Positions 1-7,947 of a stretch of 64,000 nt of DNA are shown here, piece by piece. The stretch comes from Nocardia exalbida NBRC 100660 (GTDB lineage: Bacteria > Actinomycetota > Actinomycetes > Mycobacteriales > Mycobacteriaceae), in contig NZ_BAFZ01000119.1 in NCBI RefSeq assembly GCF_000308575.1, positions 62,001 to 126,000 on the forward strand, written 5' to 3'. Within the stretch, counting starts at the first letter, position 1; each line of letters begins with the position of its first letter. The notes under the pieces are model-generated. The model searched no databases. It had not been told where the DNA came from and saw only the letters and a program-made list of their open reading frames with translations. A program made the translations under genes and the position numbers.

Positions 1-503
1 GGGACGACGCTCAACTCGGCCAGTTCCAGCCCGGTGCGCCGGGAACAATGCGAGCCGTCGGCGAACATGCCGACTTCGTTGAGCGCATGGACGAGATCGC
101 GGCCGTACCCGGTGAGTCCGGTGTCCTCGGTGTCCAGGCATCCGCAGCCCGCGGCGTTGGCGTGGTTGTAGGTGGGCAGCAACGACCGCACGCCGAGGTC
201 GTAGAACCGCGCGACGTTGTCCAGGTCCCCGCCCAGCGGGCCGGAGTCCTCCAGATCGAACGCGAGCGCGACGGCGCCGGGCGCCCCGATGTCATCGACC
301 CCGCGCACCAGGCGAAACCGGCCGTCCGCCGACGCCTCGCGGCGGAATCGGTCCAGCAACGCAAGAGAGTCCGCGGTCGACTGCCGGGAGTAGCCCACGT
401 TCACCGACAAGTAGGACCCGGCCGGGTAGCGCGCGAGGTCGCCGATGCGCGCGGCGGGCGAGAGCGGCAGGCAGCAGTGCTGCTCCCAGAGAAACGGTGG
501 CAA
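1..503 (-). CDS. membrane dipeptidase (peptidase M19), 3' end cut by window
   Basis: Reading leftward from a TTG at 503, the visible ~167 residues match the M19 (renal dipeptidase) family, zinc enzymes that cleave dipeptides. I see FLWEQHCCLPL near the N-terminus, the metal-region segment AFDLEDSGPLGG, the YNHANAAGCG segment and FADGSHCSRRT, which corresponds to a conserved metal-ligand histidine. The TTG start is chosen because AGGAGG lies seven bases upstream and no better start follows. The usual H-x-D metal motif near the N-terminus appears as H-C-C, which I remember as an actinobacterial variant but cannot verify. The rest of the gene lies outside the window. Confidence 0.8.
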   Translation of the reverse strand, partial: MPPFLWEQHCCLPLSPAARIGDLARYPAGSYLSVNVGYSRQSTADSLALLDRFRREASADGRFRLVRGVDDIGAPGAVALAFDLEDSGPLGGDLDNVARFYDLGVRSLLPTYNHANAAGCGCLDTEDTGLTGYGRDLVHALNEVGMFADGSHCSRRTGLELAELSVV

Positions 504-724
504 CCTCGAACCTCCTGTTCGGATCGGCCTCGCCGGCAGCGATCCTACTTGTCCGCGCCGAGTGGGCGTCGGCCCCAGCGAACGGCAAGCCGCCGCTACT
601 CGGCCGCGGTGGACGAGTTGTCCCGTTCGCCAACACTTTTCGCCGCAATCCTCGGTAACAGCGCGCTCACCTCGACCGATGCACGTAGTACATCAATCCC
701 CCGTGCCACGAAGGCGGTGCGACC

Positions 725-1267
725 ATGCGTCGCTTGCTTCCCCTTTTCTTCTCCTTCCTGACAGTCGCCGGTCTCTGGATCGCGCCCGCCCCGGCCTCCG
801 CCGCCCCGGCGTGTGCCTCCGGTTGGGGTTCGATGCCCAAGACCAGCCAGGCCCGCACGCTCACGCCGCTGACCGGGGTCCGCGCCGGGCGGCACGACTG
901 CTTCGACCGCTTGGTGTTCGACGTCGCCGGGCCAGTGACCGGGTACCACGTCGGCTACGTCGAGCGGGTGACCATGGACGGTTCCGGCGCACCCGTCCCG
1001 CTGCGCGGCGAGGCGTACCTGAGCATCACCGTGAACGCCCCCGCCTACGACGACTCGTTCACCCCCACCTACAACCCCGCGAACCGGGCCGAGCTCACCG
1101 AGGTGCGGGACTACCGGACTTTCCGTCAGGTGGCCTGGGCCGGCTCTTTCGAAGGCCAGACCACGGTCGGTCTCGGCACCCGCGCCCGGCTGCCGTTCCA
1201 GACCTACACCCTCGACGGACCGGGCAGCGGATCGCGCATCGTGGTCGACGTAGCGCACTCCTGGTAA
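725..1267 (+). CDS. secreted AMIN-like domain protein
   Basis: A 180-residue exported protein. Residues 1-26 form a signal peptide: MRR, a hydrophobic LLPLFFSFLTVAGLW core, then an A-S-A cleavage site. The mature part has two cysteines (PACASGW and HDCFDRLVFD) and a beta-rich pattern typical of the AMIN-like domain found in actinobacterial secreted proteins and lipoproteins. No catalytic residues are recognised. In other proteins AMIN domains bind cell-wall polymers, so a surface role is an inference only. The gene ends 34 bases before the S9 peptidase, so the two may be co-transcribed. Confidence 0.75.
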   Translation: MRRLLPLFFSFLTVAGLWIAPAPASAAPACASGWGSMPKTSQARTLTPLTGVRAGRHDCFDRLVFDVAGPVTGYHVGYVERVTMDGSGAPVPLRGEAYLSITVNAPAYDDSFTPTYNPANRAELTEVRDYRTFRQVAWAGSFEGQTTVGLGTRARLPFQTYTLDGPGSGSRIVVDVAHSW

Positions 1268-1301
1268 CCCCGCGCCCGGGCGGCTCGTCCACAATGTGGG
1301 G

Positions 1302-3344
1302 ATGAGCGGTGTGGAGAATGTGACCGACCCCTACCTCTGGCTGGAAGAAGTGACCGGCGAGCGGCCCCTGGACTGGGCCCGCGCGCACAACGCCGTCGTG
1401 CACTCCCGGTTCGCCGACTCCGATCGCTTCCGGGAGCTGGAGCGGCGCATCCTCGACATGCTCGACACCGATACGAAGATCGCCTACCCGTCTCGCCGCG
1501 GCCCCTGGCTCTACAACTTCTGGCGAGACGCCGAGCACCCGCGCGGCCTCTGGCGGCGCACCACGTTCGCCGAATACGCCGAGGACTCGCCGGACTGGGA
1601 CGTGCTGATCGATCTCGACGCACTGGCCGCCGCCGAGGACGAGAACTGGGTGTGGGGCGGAGCCGCGGTACTGCGCCCGGAACAGTCCCGCGCGCTGATC
1701 AGCCTGTCGCGCGGCGGCGCGGACGCGAAGGTGGTCCGCGAATTCGATCTCGCGCGGCGGGTGTTCCTCGACCCGGTCGACGGCGGCTTCTTCCTGCCCG
1801 AGGCGAAGTCGGAGATCCGCTGGATCGATATCGACTCGGTGTACGTGGGCACCGACTTCGGCCCCGGCTCGCTGACCGATTCGGGGTATCCGCGGATCGC
1901 GAAACGCTGGCGGCGCGGCACCGCTCTGGACGAGGCCACCACCGTTTTCGAGGGCGAGACCGGGGATGTCGCGGTCTCGGCGGGCTACGACCGCACACCG
2001 GGTTACGAGCGGCACTACGTCGGCCGCGCGACCGACTTCTTCAACGAAGAGGTGTACCTGCTGGCCGACGACGGCACGCTGCGGCATCTCGACATCCCCA
2101 GCGACGCCAGCGAATCCTGGTACAAGGACTGGCTGCTGGTGCTGTTGAAGTCGCCGTGGGAGGTGGGCGGCGCGAGCTATCCCGCGGGTGCGCTGCTGGC
2201 CGCCGACTTCGAGAAGTTCCTGGCCGGCGCACGGGATTTCGAGGTCCTCTTCACCCCGGACGCGCACACCGCGCTGCACGGCTACGGCTGGACCGAGAAT
2301 CACCTGCTGCTGGTCACGCTCGAGGATGTGCAGACCAAGCTGCACGTGCTCACCCCGGCCACAGACGGCTGGCGTCGCAAACCGCTGACCGACACTCCGC
2401 CGATGGCCACCACCAGCGTGCTGAATCTCGACCCGCTGGAGGGCGGCGACGAGTTCATGCTCAGCACCAGCGGGTTCACCACTCCGGCCACGCTGCTGGC
2501 CAGTGCGGTCGGCGGACGCACCGAGCGGCTCAAGCAGGAGCCCGGGTTCTTCGACGCCGACGGCGTGGAGACCGAGCAGTTCTTCGCCACGTCCGATGAC
2601 GGCACGCCGGTGCCGTACTTCGTGATCCGCCATCGCGACCGCAAGGACCAGCCCGGGCCGACGGTGATGTCCGGCTACGGCGGTTTCGAAGTGTCGCGCA
2701 CTCCGGGTTACAGCGGCGCCTCGGGGATGGGCTGGCTGGAGCGCGGCGGCACCTGGGTGATGACGAACATCCGCGGCGGCGGCGAGTACGGGCCGCAATG
2801 GCACACCGCGGTGCAGAAAGCCAACCGGCACAAGGTGTACGAGGACTTCTCCTCGATCGCGAAAGACCTCGTCGGGCGCGGTATCACCACCGCCGATCAG
2901 CTCGGCGCGGTCGGCGGCAGCAACGGCGGACTGCTCATGGGCGTGATGCTGACCCGCTACCCCGAATTGTTCGGCGCGATCGTCTGCCAGGTGCCACTGC
3001 TGGACATGAAGCGCTACCACCTGCTGCTGGCGGGCGCCTCATGGATGGCCGAGTACGGCGACCCCGACAAGCCGGAGGAATGGGAGTACATCGGCAAGTA
3101 CTCGCCTTACCAGAACGTGCGCGCCGACCGTGCCTACCCGCCGATCCTGCTCACCACCTCGACCAGGGACGACCGGGTGCATCCCGGCCACGCCCGCAAG
3201 ATGGCCGCGCTGCTGGAGGAGCAGGGCCACGAGTTCTGGTACCACGAGAACATCGAGGGTGGCCACGGCGGCGCCGCCGACAACAAGCAGTCGGCTTTCC
3301 AGGCGGCGCTGATCTACGAGTTCTTCACCCAGATGCTCTCATAG
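1302..3344 (+). CDS. prolyl oligopeptidase family serine peptidase (S9)
   Basis: About 680 residues with an N-terminal beta-propeller-like half and a C-terminal alpha/beta-hydrolase half. The nucleophile is Ser540 in VGGSNGG, the acid lies in STRDDRVHPGHA (about residue 625) and the histidine in EGGHGGAAD. It should cleave short peptides, often after proline. The ATG at 1302 is taken as start; a GTG at 1296 is also open and neither has a clear Shine-Dalgarno. The last codons are unusual: the DNA for the C-terminal FQAALIYEFFTQML is repeated exactly 4.5 kb downstream, where it continues to a different stop (IERRA). The present end (MLS, stop) seems to have been created when the neighbouring insert arrived. 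The gene converges on the MFS gene and overlaps its stop by 6 nt. Confidence 0.93.
   Translation: MSGVENVTDPYLWLEEVTGERPLDWARAHNAVVHSRFADSDRFRELERRILDMLDTDTKIAYPSRRGPWLYNFWRDAEHPRGLWRRTTFAEYAEDSPDWDVLIDLDALAAAEDENWVWGGAAVLRPEQSRALISLSRGGADAKVVREFDLARRVFLDPVDGGFFLPEAKSEIRWIDIDSVYVGTDFGPGSLTDSGYPRIAKRWRRGTALDEATTVFEGETGDVAVSAGYDRTPGYERHYVGRATDFFNEEVYLLADDGTLRHLDIPSDASESWYKDWLLVLLKSPWEVGGASYPAGALLAADFEKFLAGARDFEVLFTPDAHTALHGYGWTENHLLLVTLEDVQTKLHVLTPATDGWRRKPLTDTPPMATTSVLNLDPLEGGDEFMLSTSGFTTPATLLASAVGGRTERLKQEPGFFDADGVETEQFFATSDDGTPVPYFVIRHRDRKDQPGPTVMSGYGGFEVSRTPGYSGASGMGWLERGGTWVMTNIRGGGEYGPQWHTAVQKANRHKVYEDFSSIAKDLVGRGITTADQLGAVGGSNGGLLMGVMLTRYPELFGAIVCQVPLLDMKRYHLLLAGASWMAEYGDPDKPEEWEYIGKYSPYQNVRADRAYPPILLTTSTRDDRVHPGHARKMAALLEEQGHEFWYHENIEGGHGGAADNKQSAFQAALIYEFFTQMLS
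3297..3337. repeat. 41-bp direct repeat, left copy
   Basis: This copy is the in-frame 3' end of the S9 peptidase gene, from TTCCAGGCGG to CCCAGATGCT. It is identical, base for base, to 7820-7860. The match stops abruptly on the right (CTCATAG here, GATCGAA in the other copy). Direct repeats that keep a host gene intact are typical of attachment sites of integrated elements. Confidence 0.9.
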
Positions 3345-4670
3345 GGCGTCGACAGGCAAATCCGGATGCTGCGCGGATTCGCCCGTACCGGGCTCGCGTG
3401 GCTTCTCCTGCGCCGGCGCCGCATCTGTCGCGCTGGTGGTCTCGGCGACCACTTCCACTCGCCGCAAAGGAGACAGCAGCAATATCAGCCCTGGTGCCAC
3501 CAGCCCGGCAACCCCGGCCACCAGACCACCCTGCACACCGAGCGCGGCGGCTGCGATTCCGCCGAGGAGCGCTCCCAGTGGCGCGGCCAGCGCCGAAAAC
3601 CATCGCATCGACGCGTTGACTCGGGCCAGCGTCTCCGGTGCCGACATCGTCTGCCTGAGGGTCCGCTGAACAACGTTGTAGCCGATCAGCGCCGTCATCA
3701 CGACAAGCAAGCCGCTGGTCACGAGGACAGTCCGCCAAGCCTCCGGCGCAGGTAGGACTGCCAAGGCGTAACCCGGCGCATACGCAATGGCGAAACAGAG
3801 CAGAGTCCGTCCATCGCCGAGCCGCCGCGTCAACCACAGCGCCACCGGTCCGCCCATCAACCCTCCCAGCGACCCCACCGCGCCGACCAGCCCGATCACT
3901 TGGGGTTGCCAGCCGATATCCCTCGCGAGGAATACCAGCCACAGCGCCCCGATCCACGCCAGAAAGCAGTTGGTAGAAAGGTTCGCGAAAGCGATCCAGC
4001 GCAGATAGCGGTCTGTTACGACGTAGCGTAAGCCTTCCAGGACAAGTTTTGTCACGCTAGTGCGGCGAACCGAAGGTGACGGCGCTTCCGGCAACCGCAG
4101 AATCGTCAGCGCGACAGCGAGAACAGCCACCATGCCCACGGCAGCAGCAAGGGAAATGCTTGCACCGACGACCGCGAAAAACCAGCTTCCAGCCAGCGGA
4201 CCGGCGAATTGCGCGAGAGATTCCGACACACCGAACTTCGCATTGGCCGACCTGAGTTCAGAATCGGGCACGATCATCGGCGTCACGCTCTGAAAGGCGA
4301 CGACATTCACCATCCGCGCCGACTCCGTACAGAAGGCCACAACGAGCAGCAGAGGAATCGTCGCTCCGTGGCTCACGCAGATGATCAGCGCTCCGGACCA
4401 GACCGCCAGCTCTGCAACGTTGGCAAGAATCATCGAGCGCCAGCGCCCCAGCTTTTCGACGTAGGCCCCCGCGTGCAGGGTGATGAACACCTTCGGAAGG
4501 AGGCTCGCGGCGGCCAGAGCCGACATATCGGATGCGTCTGCGTGTAGTTCAGCCACCGCGAACAAACCGAGGCCGAACGGTAGATATGCGCTGCCGATTC
4601 CACCTAACGTCTGCGCCAGCCAGAAAGCATTGAACCGATTCTTCCATTCAGCTCGCAACGCGACCGTCAA
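3339..4670 (-). CDS. MFS transporter, drug or peptide exporter type
   Basis: A 443-residue membrane protein with about 12 hydrophobic segments of the macrolide-efflux/enterobactin-exporter-like MFS type. It opens with FNAFWLAQTLGGIGSAYLPFGLGLFAVAEL and has the loop GAYVEKLGRWRSM between helices 2 and 3. It starts at a TTG (4670) that overlaps the stop of the HTTM gene (TTGA), so the two are translationally coupled. As the last gene of the operon that begins with a short peptide ORF, it is the likely exporter or immunity pump of the cassette product, which is inference. Its stop falls inside the end of the convergent peptidase gene. Confidence 0.85.
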   Translation of the reverse strand: MTVALRAEWKNRFNAFWLAQTLGGIGSAYLPFGLGLFAVAELHADASDMSALAAASLLPKVFITLHAGAYVEKLGRWRSMILANVAELAVWSGALIICVSHGATIPLLLVVAFCTESARMVNVVAFQSVTPMIVPDSELRSANAKFGVSESLAQFAGPLAGSWFFAVVGASISLAAAVGMVAVLAVALTILRLPEAPSPSVRRTSVTKLVLEGLRYVVTDRYLRWIAFANLSTNCFLAWIGALWLVFLARDIGWQPQVIGLVGAVGSLGGLMGGPVALWLTRRLGDGRTLLCFAIAYAPGYALAVLPAPEAWRTVLVTSGLLVVMTALIGYNVVQRTLRQTMSAPETLARVNASMRWFSALAAPLGALLGGIAAAALGVQGGLVAGVAGLVAPGLILLLSPLRRVEVVAETTSATDAAPAQEKPREPGTGESAQHPDLPVDAL

Positions 4671-5536
4671 GATAGACCAACCGATCCAGCGATATTAATT
4701 ATCGCACAGTAGGAAGCAACCGTGATCAGCGAGAAGGATACCAGAGTTCCTGGAAACAGAACGAAGAATACGACATGCAAGAAAATCCCGAGCACAATCG
4801 CGATCACCTGCGTTCCAGGAAAGAGGAGCATAGCGGGAATCAACATCTCGACGGCCAGCACGGAGCCGGTCAGCAGAAGCAGACGCGGTGAGCCGACCGG
4901 CTCTCGGAGAATGAGACTCCGCAACCGCCTCGGCATCGCCGAGTCGTGGAACATTCGATAATACTTCTCACCTTCGATGAACTCTATCGTCGACCGCACG
5001 ACGTTACCGGACAAGAAGCTCGGATTCCATTTTCGATGCACGCCTCCCCAGTGCAACCCGAAAACCAGCACAGCTATCATTCCGAGGCCCAAGTCGATAC
5101 GTACCGGATTATGCTCGGTGGATCCGTGGTAAGTGAACAGGTATGCCATTCCTGCATGCACGGGAGCGAAGAACAATCCGATGGACAGCAGGACGAAGAA
5201 TGCGCTGTGAAAATTGAAGTATACTCGCGTTTCCAAGAAGGTGACCAGCCCGATGACGACTAATGCCGGGCGCATCTGCCAGCCTACGACGAGCAATACG
5301 GCAGCGACAGCACGGGCTGAGAACAACGTCACATATAATCGTGCCCCTGGCAGTAGTGGCCGCCACCTTACGGGACATCTTACCCGCACCAAGAAGTAGC
5401 GATACGTTATGGGGCGATACGCAGTCAGATATCCGCGGCGTATATGCACACCCGCTTCAGCTAGCAGCCCGATACCAAATACTACCGCGATGAAGGTGGC
5501 GGCATAACCCGGATCCGCACTCAGATGATCTAGCAT
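4667..5536 (-). CDS. HTTM-domain (SdpB / gamma-carboxylase-like) membrane protein
   Basis: A 289-residue polytopic protein with about 7-8 hydrophobic segments. Features recalling the HTTM fold, shared by vitamin K-dependent gamma-carboxylase and by SdpB of the Bacillus SDP toxin system, are the segment ETRVYFNFHSAFFVLLSIGL and HRKWNPSFLSGN, the usual K-W/L-N-P-x-W/F-L-x-G motif. SdpB is needed to mature a secreted peptide toxin, so a peptide-processing role fits this operon, but no reaction can be read from the sequence. It overlaps the MFS gene by 4 nt and begins inside the probable end of the small membrane protein gene. Many codons end in A or T, unlike the neighbouring chromosome. Confidence 0.65.
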   Translation of the reverse strand: MLDHLSADPGYAATFIAVVFGIGLLAEAGVHIRRGYLTAYRPITYRYFLVRVRCPVRWRPLLPGARLYVTLFSARAVAAVLLVVGWQMRPALVVIGLVTFLETRVYFNFHSAFFVLLSIGLFFAPVHAGMAYLFTYHGSTEHNPVRIDLGLGMIAVLVFGLHWGGVHRKWNPSFLSGNVVRSTIEFIEGEKYYRMFHDSAMPRRLRSLILREPVGSPRLLLLTGSVLAVEMLIPAMLLFPGTQVIAIVLGIFLHVVFFVLFPGTLVSFSLITVASYCAIINIAGSVGLS

Positions 5537-5876
5537 ACGCGCGCGACGACCTTTGACTGCTCGATGCGATAAACTTGGGTTTCGAATTCCACACGGCAGG
5601 TTACTTTGCCGCCCAGGCTTCGAATTCCATGAACCCGATTTACGCTAGCAAGAGGTCGACTTCCGCACGGGAGATGGCCAACTTGGTGTGCGGCAGATAC
5701 TCCCAGCAATTGAATCGAGCGCCGGACGCGTCAGCTAGATCAAATCGAGCATTTGTCACACCGGCGAACATGTGCCACGAGGCGAAGTTGGGCGATGGAC
5801 GCACGGCAGACCAAATAAGCCACGCGCACCATGATGTGAATATCATGAATCCCGGGGGTGACAGAAGATCCAGCAT
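5530..5876 (-). pseudogene. small W-x-M-F membrane protein, probably frameshifted
   Basis: From the ATG at 5876, just after the TPR gene stop, 78 residues can be read: one N-terminal membrane segment (PPGFMIFTSWCAWLIWSAV), then FASWHMFAGVTNARFDLADA and WEYLPHTKLAISRAEVDLLLA. Reading stops at 5640. One base over, an open frame continues at once with VNRVHGIRSLGGKVTCRVEF and runs to a stop at 5530 that overlaps the HTTM start by 7 nt, as expected for tightly packed genes. I infer a ~115-residue protein broken by a one-base loss near 5640, by decay or sequencing error. Small proteins with a W-x-M-F motif often accompany HTTM/DoxX-type membrane proteins, and SdpA accompanies SdpB, so a partner role is plausible. 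Confidence 0.5.
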
Positions 5877-5877
5877 C

Positions 5878-7348
5878 TTACACCCTGGTCGCCAACTGAT
5901 ATTCCGCTGCATGCCGCGCCCACTCATAGAGATACGTGTCCGAGCGACGCTGCGCCAGTACCATTAGATTCCGATGATTTGACACTCCGGTCGGCAACAA
6001 TGTCAACGACTTCGCGTAGCATTCAATGGCGCAGTCGAAAGCGCCCAGCAGTTCGTACATGCGCCCGGCGCGGAACCAAGCGACGCGACCCAATGGCACC
6101 GCTACGTGGCCCGCTGCCACATATGCTTCCACGGCGCCGTCGAGATCTCCGGCATTCCGGCGTAGGTCACCGACCTGAATCAGTAGCTTCGAGTCCAGCG
6201 GATCGACCCGTGCCGCCGCCTCCATGTACTGCTGCGCCTCGGCCTGCGAGCCCGCGGCAGCGTACGAGCGACTGGCGGACTCCAAGGCTGGGATCATGTT
6301 CTCGACTTTCAGCACACGCTCATGGTCCGATGTCGGTGCCGCCAGTTCCGCATGGTCCAATACCTTTTGATACTCATTCAACAGCGTTTTGTGGTCGCCT
6401 CGCAAGAACGGCAGAAAGGTCGCAGCGCGGTGGTAGCGGCTCGTCATCAGATGCGCCTCGAAGTCCGAGACCTCGGACAACTCAATATATTCTTCGAGAT
6501 AACCGAAGCCGAGATTCCGCCAGTGTTCGACTCCATTGATCTCCCGACGATGCGCCCCCTGCACCATGCCGTAGATCGAGAGGTTTATGAGCATCCTCAG
6601 ATAGCGGGAGTCCGCGGGCGCCGCGGCCACAGTACGCACCAGTTCGGGCATGATCTGCGTCCAGTCCCGCCGTGGCTCGGTCAAATTCGTCAGATAGTGG
6701 CGGAGCACCCGCAAATAGAATTGCTCAGGTGATTGCGGTCTCCCACCTCGATCCACTTTGTCGAGAGATACCATCGCCGCATCGAAAAATCCGAGGGCGG
6801 TCAGCAACTCGGGCGAAGTCGCCGGCTTGTGCGGTGTACCGCAGCCGAAGCATGCCCGCGAGAAACCGCAGGGAGGGATCCGGCGTATCGACCAGCTCCG
6901 GCATTCTGCGGTAGGGCCCGTCGAAGCGCGAAACATGCGACAGGGCCTGGAGAAAGACCAGACGAGGAGAATCGTTCTCAAGAGCTTCGAGTTCCATCAG
7001 CGAATTTTCGGCGAGTCGGCTCAGGCCCGCCTGAAGCGCTACTCGGGTCAACCACGCCTTGGCATCGGGTTCCGTGCCTGTCCGCGCTACCTCGATGCGC
7101 TGTCCTTCCGCAGAACCGGCATTCAGGGTGAAATAATCTGCTCGGGCAATACCTTCCACAGTAAGTAGCGAACGCAGCTGCGGCGGCGGCAGCATGGAGG
7201 GGCCCCAGAGTTCATGGTCATCGACGCAGAACCAGTAATCGATCGCGGCAGTCTGAACTGCCCGGTGATCGGCGGTGCTGATCTTCGACCGCGGCTCAGC
7301 AAAGGACTTGAAAGCTGCCGTGGCCGAGTCGATATGCCGAATATCCAT
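5878..7348 (-). pseudogene. TPR-repeat protein, frameshifted near 6815
   Basis: The start at 7348 (MDIRHIDSATAAF) has a strong GGGGGAGGA ribosome site. This frame reads sensibly to about QAGDFARV, then degenerates and stops at 6725. The next frame becomes sensible from PELLTALGFFDAAMVSLDKV and runs to 5878. Joined, they give about 489 residues; the total span is 3n+1, so one extra base near 6811-6820 explains the break. The C-terminal half shows TPR-like helical repeats (AEAQQYMEAAARVDPLDSK; GDLDGAVEAYVAAGHV; GAFDCAIECYAKSLTLLPTG). TPR proteins act as scaffolds or peptide sensors. No enzyme domain is recognised. It could be a maturation partner or regulator of the upstream peptide. Confidence 0.6.
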
Positions 7349-7410
7349 TCCTCCCCCTTCGAACCGAAATGTTGAACTCGTCGATGTGCACAGAGTCGAG
7401 CCGCGTGCAC

Positions 7411-7445
7411 GATGCGCCGGAGGCACTTTTTGCCTCCGGCGCATC
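7411..7445 (-). terminator. perfect 15-bp stem-loop between peptide ORF and TPR gene
   Basis: GATGCGCCGGAGGCA and TGCCTCCGGCGCATC pair perfectly around a five-base loop. The hairpin starts 9 bases after the stop of the 27-codon ORF and ends 62 bases before the TPR start. It lacks a U-run, so it probably attenuates or protects the 3' end of a short transcript. Such hairpins commonly follow precursor-peptide genes and raise their expression above that of the downstream genes. Confidence 0.75.
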
Positions 7446-7454
7446 TGTGTGCTT

Positions 7455-7538
7455 CTAGTCCGTGAAGACAGTCGGCTGCGTCGATCCGACACCGAGATCA
7501 TCGTAGATATCGGTCGCGCTTTCAAGAATTTCAGCCAC
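7455..7538 (-). CDS. 27-residue peptide ORF, candidate precursor peptide
   Basis: A GTG-started ORF preceded by GGGGGGTGATT, a good match to the 16S tail. The peptide begins VAEILESATD, continues IYDDLGVGST and ends QPTVFTD. It is acidic, has no cysteine, no lysine or arginine and no signal peptide, and carries a Ser/Thr/Pro-rich tail. Being first in the operon and followed by a perfect hairpin, it is placed where RiPP precursors or signalling peptides sit. I recognise no known RiPP class, and no YcaO, lanthionine, radical SAM or lasso enzyme is nearby. It was found by reading the strand; it is too short for statistical support. Confidence 0.45.
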   Translation of the reverse strand: MAEILESATDIYDDLGVGSTQPTVFTD

Positions 7539-7819
7539 AATAAATCACCCCCCATCCCCGTTTATTTGTATACCGCTGCTGAATTCCACCCCCAGCAGCA
7601 CCATGAACAATAGCGGCCAACCGCGAGGGACGCAACACTCGGTGGCTTCGAATGTGGCCGCCGCTGTGCCTACATTTCCGATCTCGCCGTTTGTGCTCGC
7701 TAATCGCCGGACGCACCAGCGTGACGGGACGCGGCTAGTTCTTTCGGCCCTGACCTGCTGGTTGCCACAGGTTGCTGGCTGCGGGTCAGCTCCGTGGCCC
7801 GGCGCTTCTCGTCATCGCC
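7539..7819. other. upstream region of the cassette operon, no convincing gene
   Basis: No coding frame looks real here on either strand. On the minus strand a TATACA (near 7565-7570) could be a -10 for the peptide operon, but no good -35 lies at the right distance. The last part (7740-7819) already has higher G+C, and a junction with chromosomal DNA is reached at the right 41-bp repeat. Confidence 0.4.
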
Positions 7820-7860
7820 TTCCAGGCGGCGCTGATCTACGAGTTCTTCACCCAGATGCT
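7820..7860. repeat. 41-bp direct repeat, right copy, with orphan peptidase 3' end
   Basis: Identical to 3297-3337. Read on the plus strand it encodes FQAALIYEFFTQML and continues in frame with IERRA to a TGA at 7876-7878. This is probably the original C-terminus of the S9 peptidase, displaced by 4.5 kb when the cassette entered. Confidence 0.9.
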
Positions 7861-7947
7861 GATCGAACGACGGGCCTGACGAATGGACGGGCCGGACGCA
7901 GTCCGTCCTCAGCCCGCGCATGGCCGCAGCGAAGGCGGAGGTACGCC

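Larger units (their letters stand above)
3338..7819. mobile_element. inserted gene cassette between 41-bp direct repeats
   Basis: About 4.5 kb lies between the two repeats. It is visibly richer in A+T than the flanks (for example near 4690, 5330 and 7520) and holds a single minus-strand operon of unrelated character: peptide ORF, TPR protein, two membrane proteins and an exporter. No integrase, transposase or terminal inverted repeat is visible, so it must have moved in trans, by homologous recombination, or have lost its mobility gene. The right repeat carries the probable original end of the peptidase gene, so insertion at that 3' end is the simplest reading. Confidence 0.6.

Noticed and set aside
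1095..3020. 641-codon open frame on the minus strand inside the S9 peptidase gene
   Set aside because: It is antisense to a gene with clear family motifs; its sequence is rich in His, Arg and Gly as expected from G+C bias, with no recognisable domain.
7531..7716. 61-codon minus-strand frame overlapping the peptide ORF
   Set aside because: The 27-codon ORF has the better ribosome site and is followed by the hairpin; the longer frame has no coding character.
3338..7819. Integrase or transposase gene in the cassette
   Set aside because: All frames were read; none shows recombinase motifs, so the element has no visible mobility gene.
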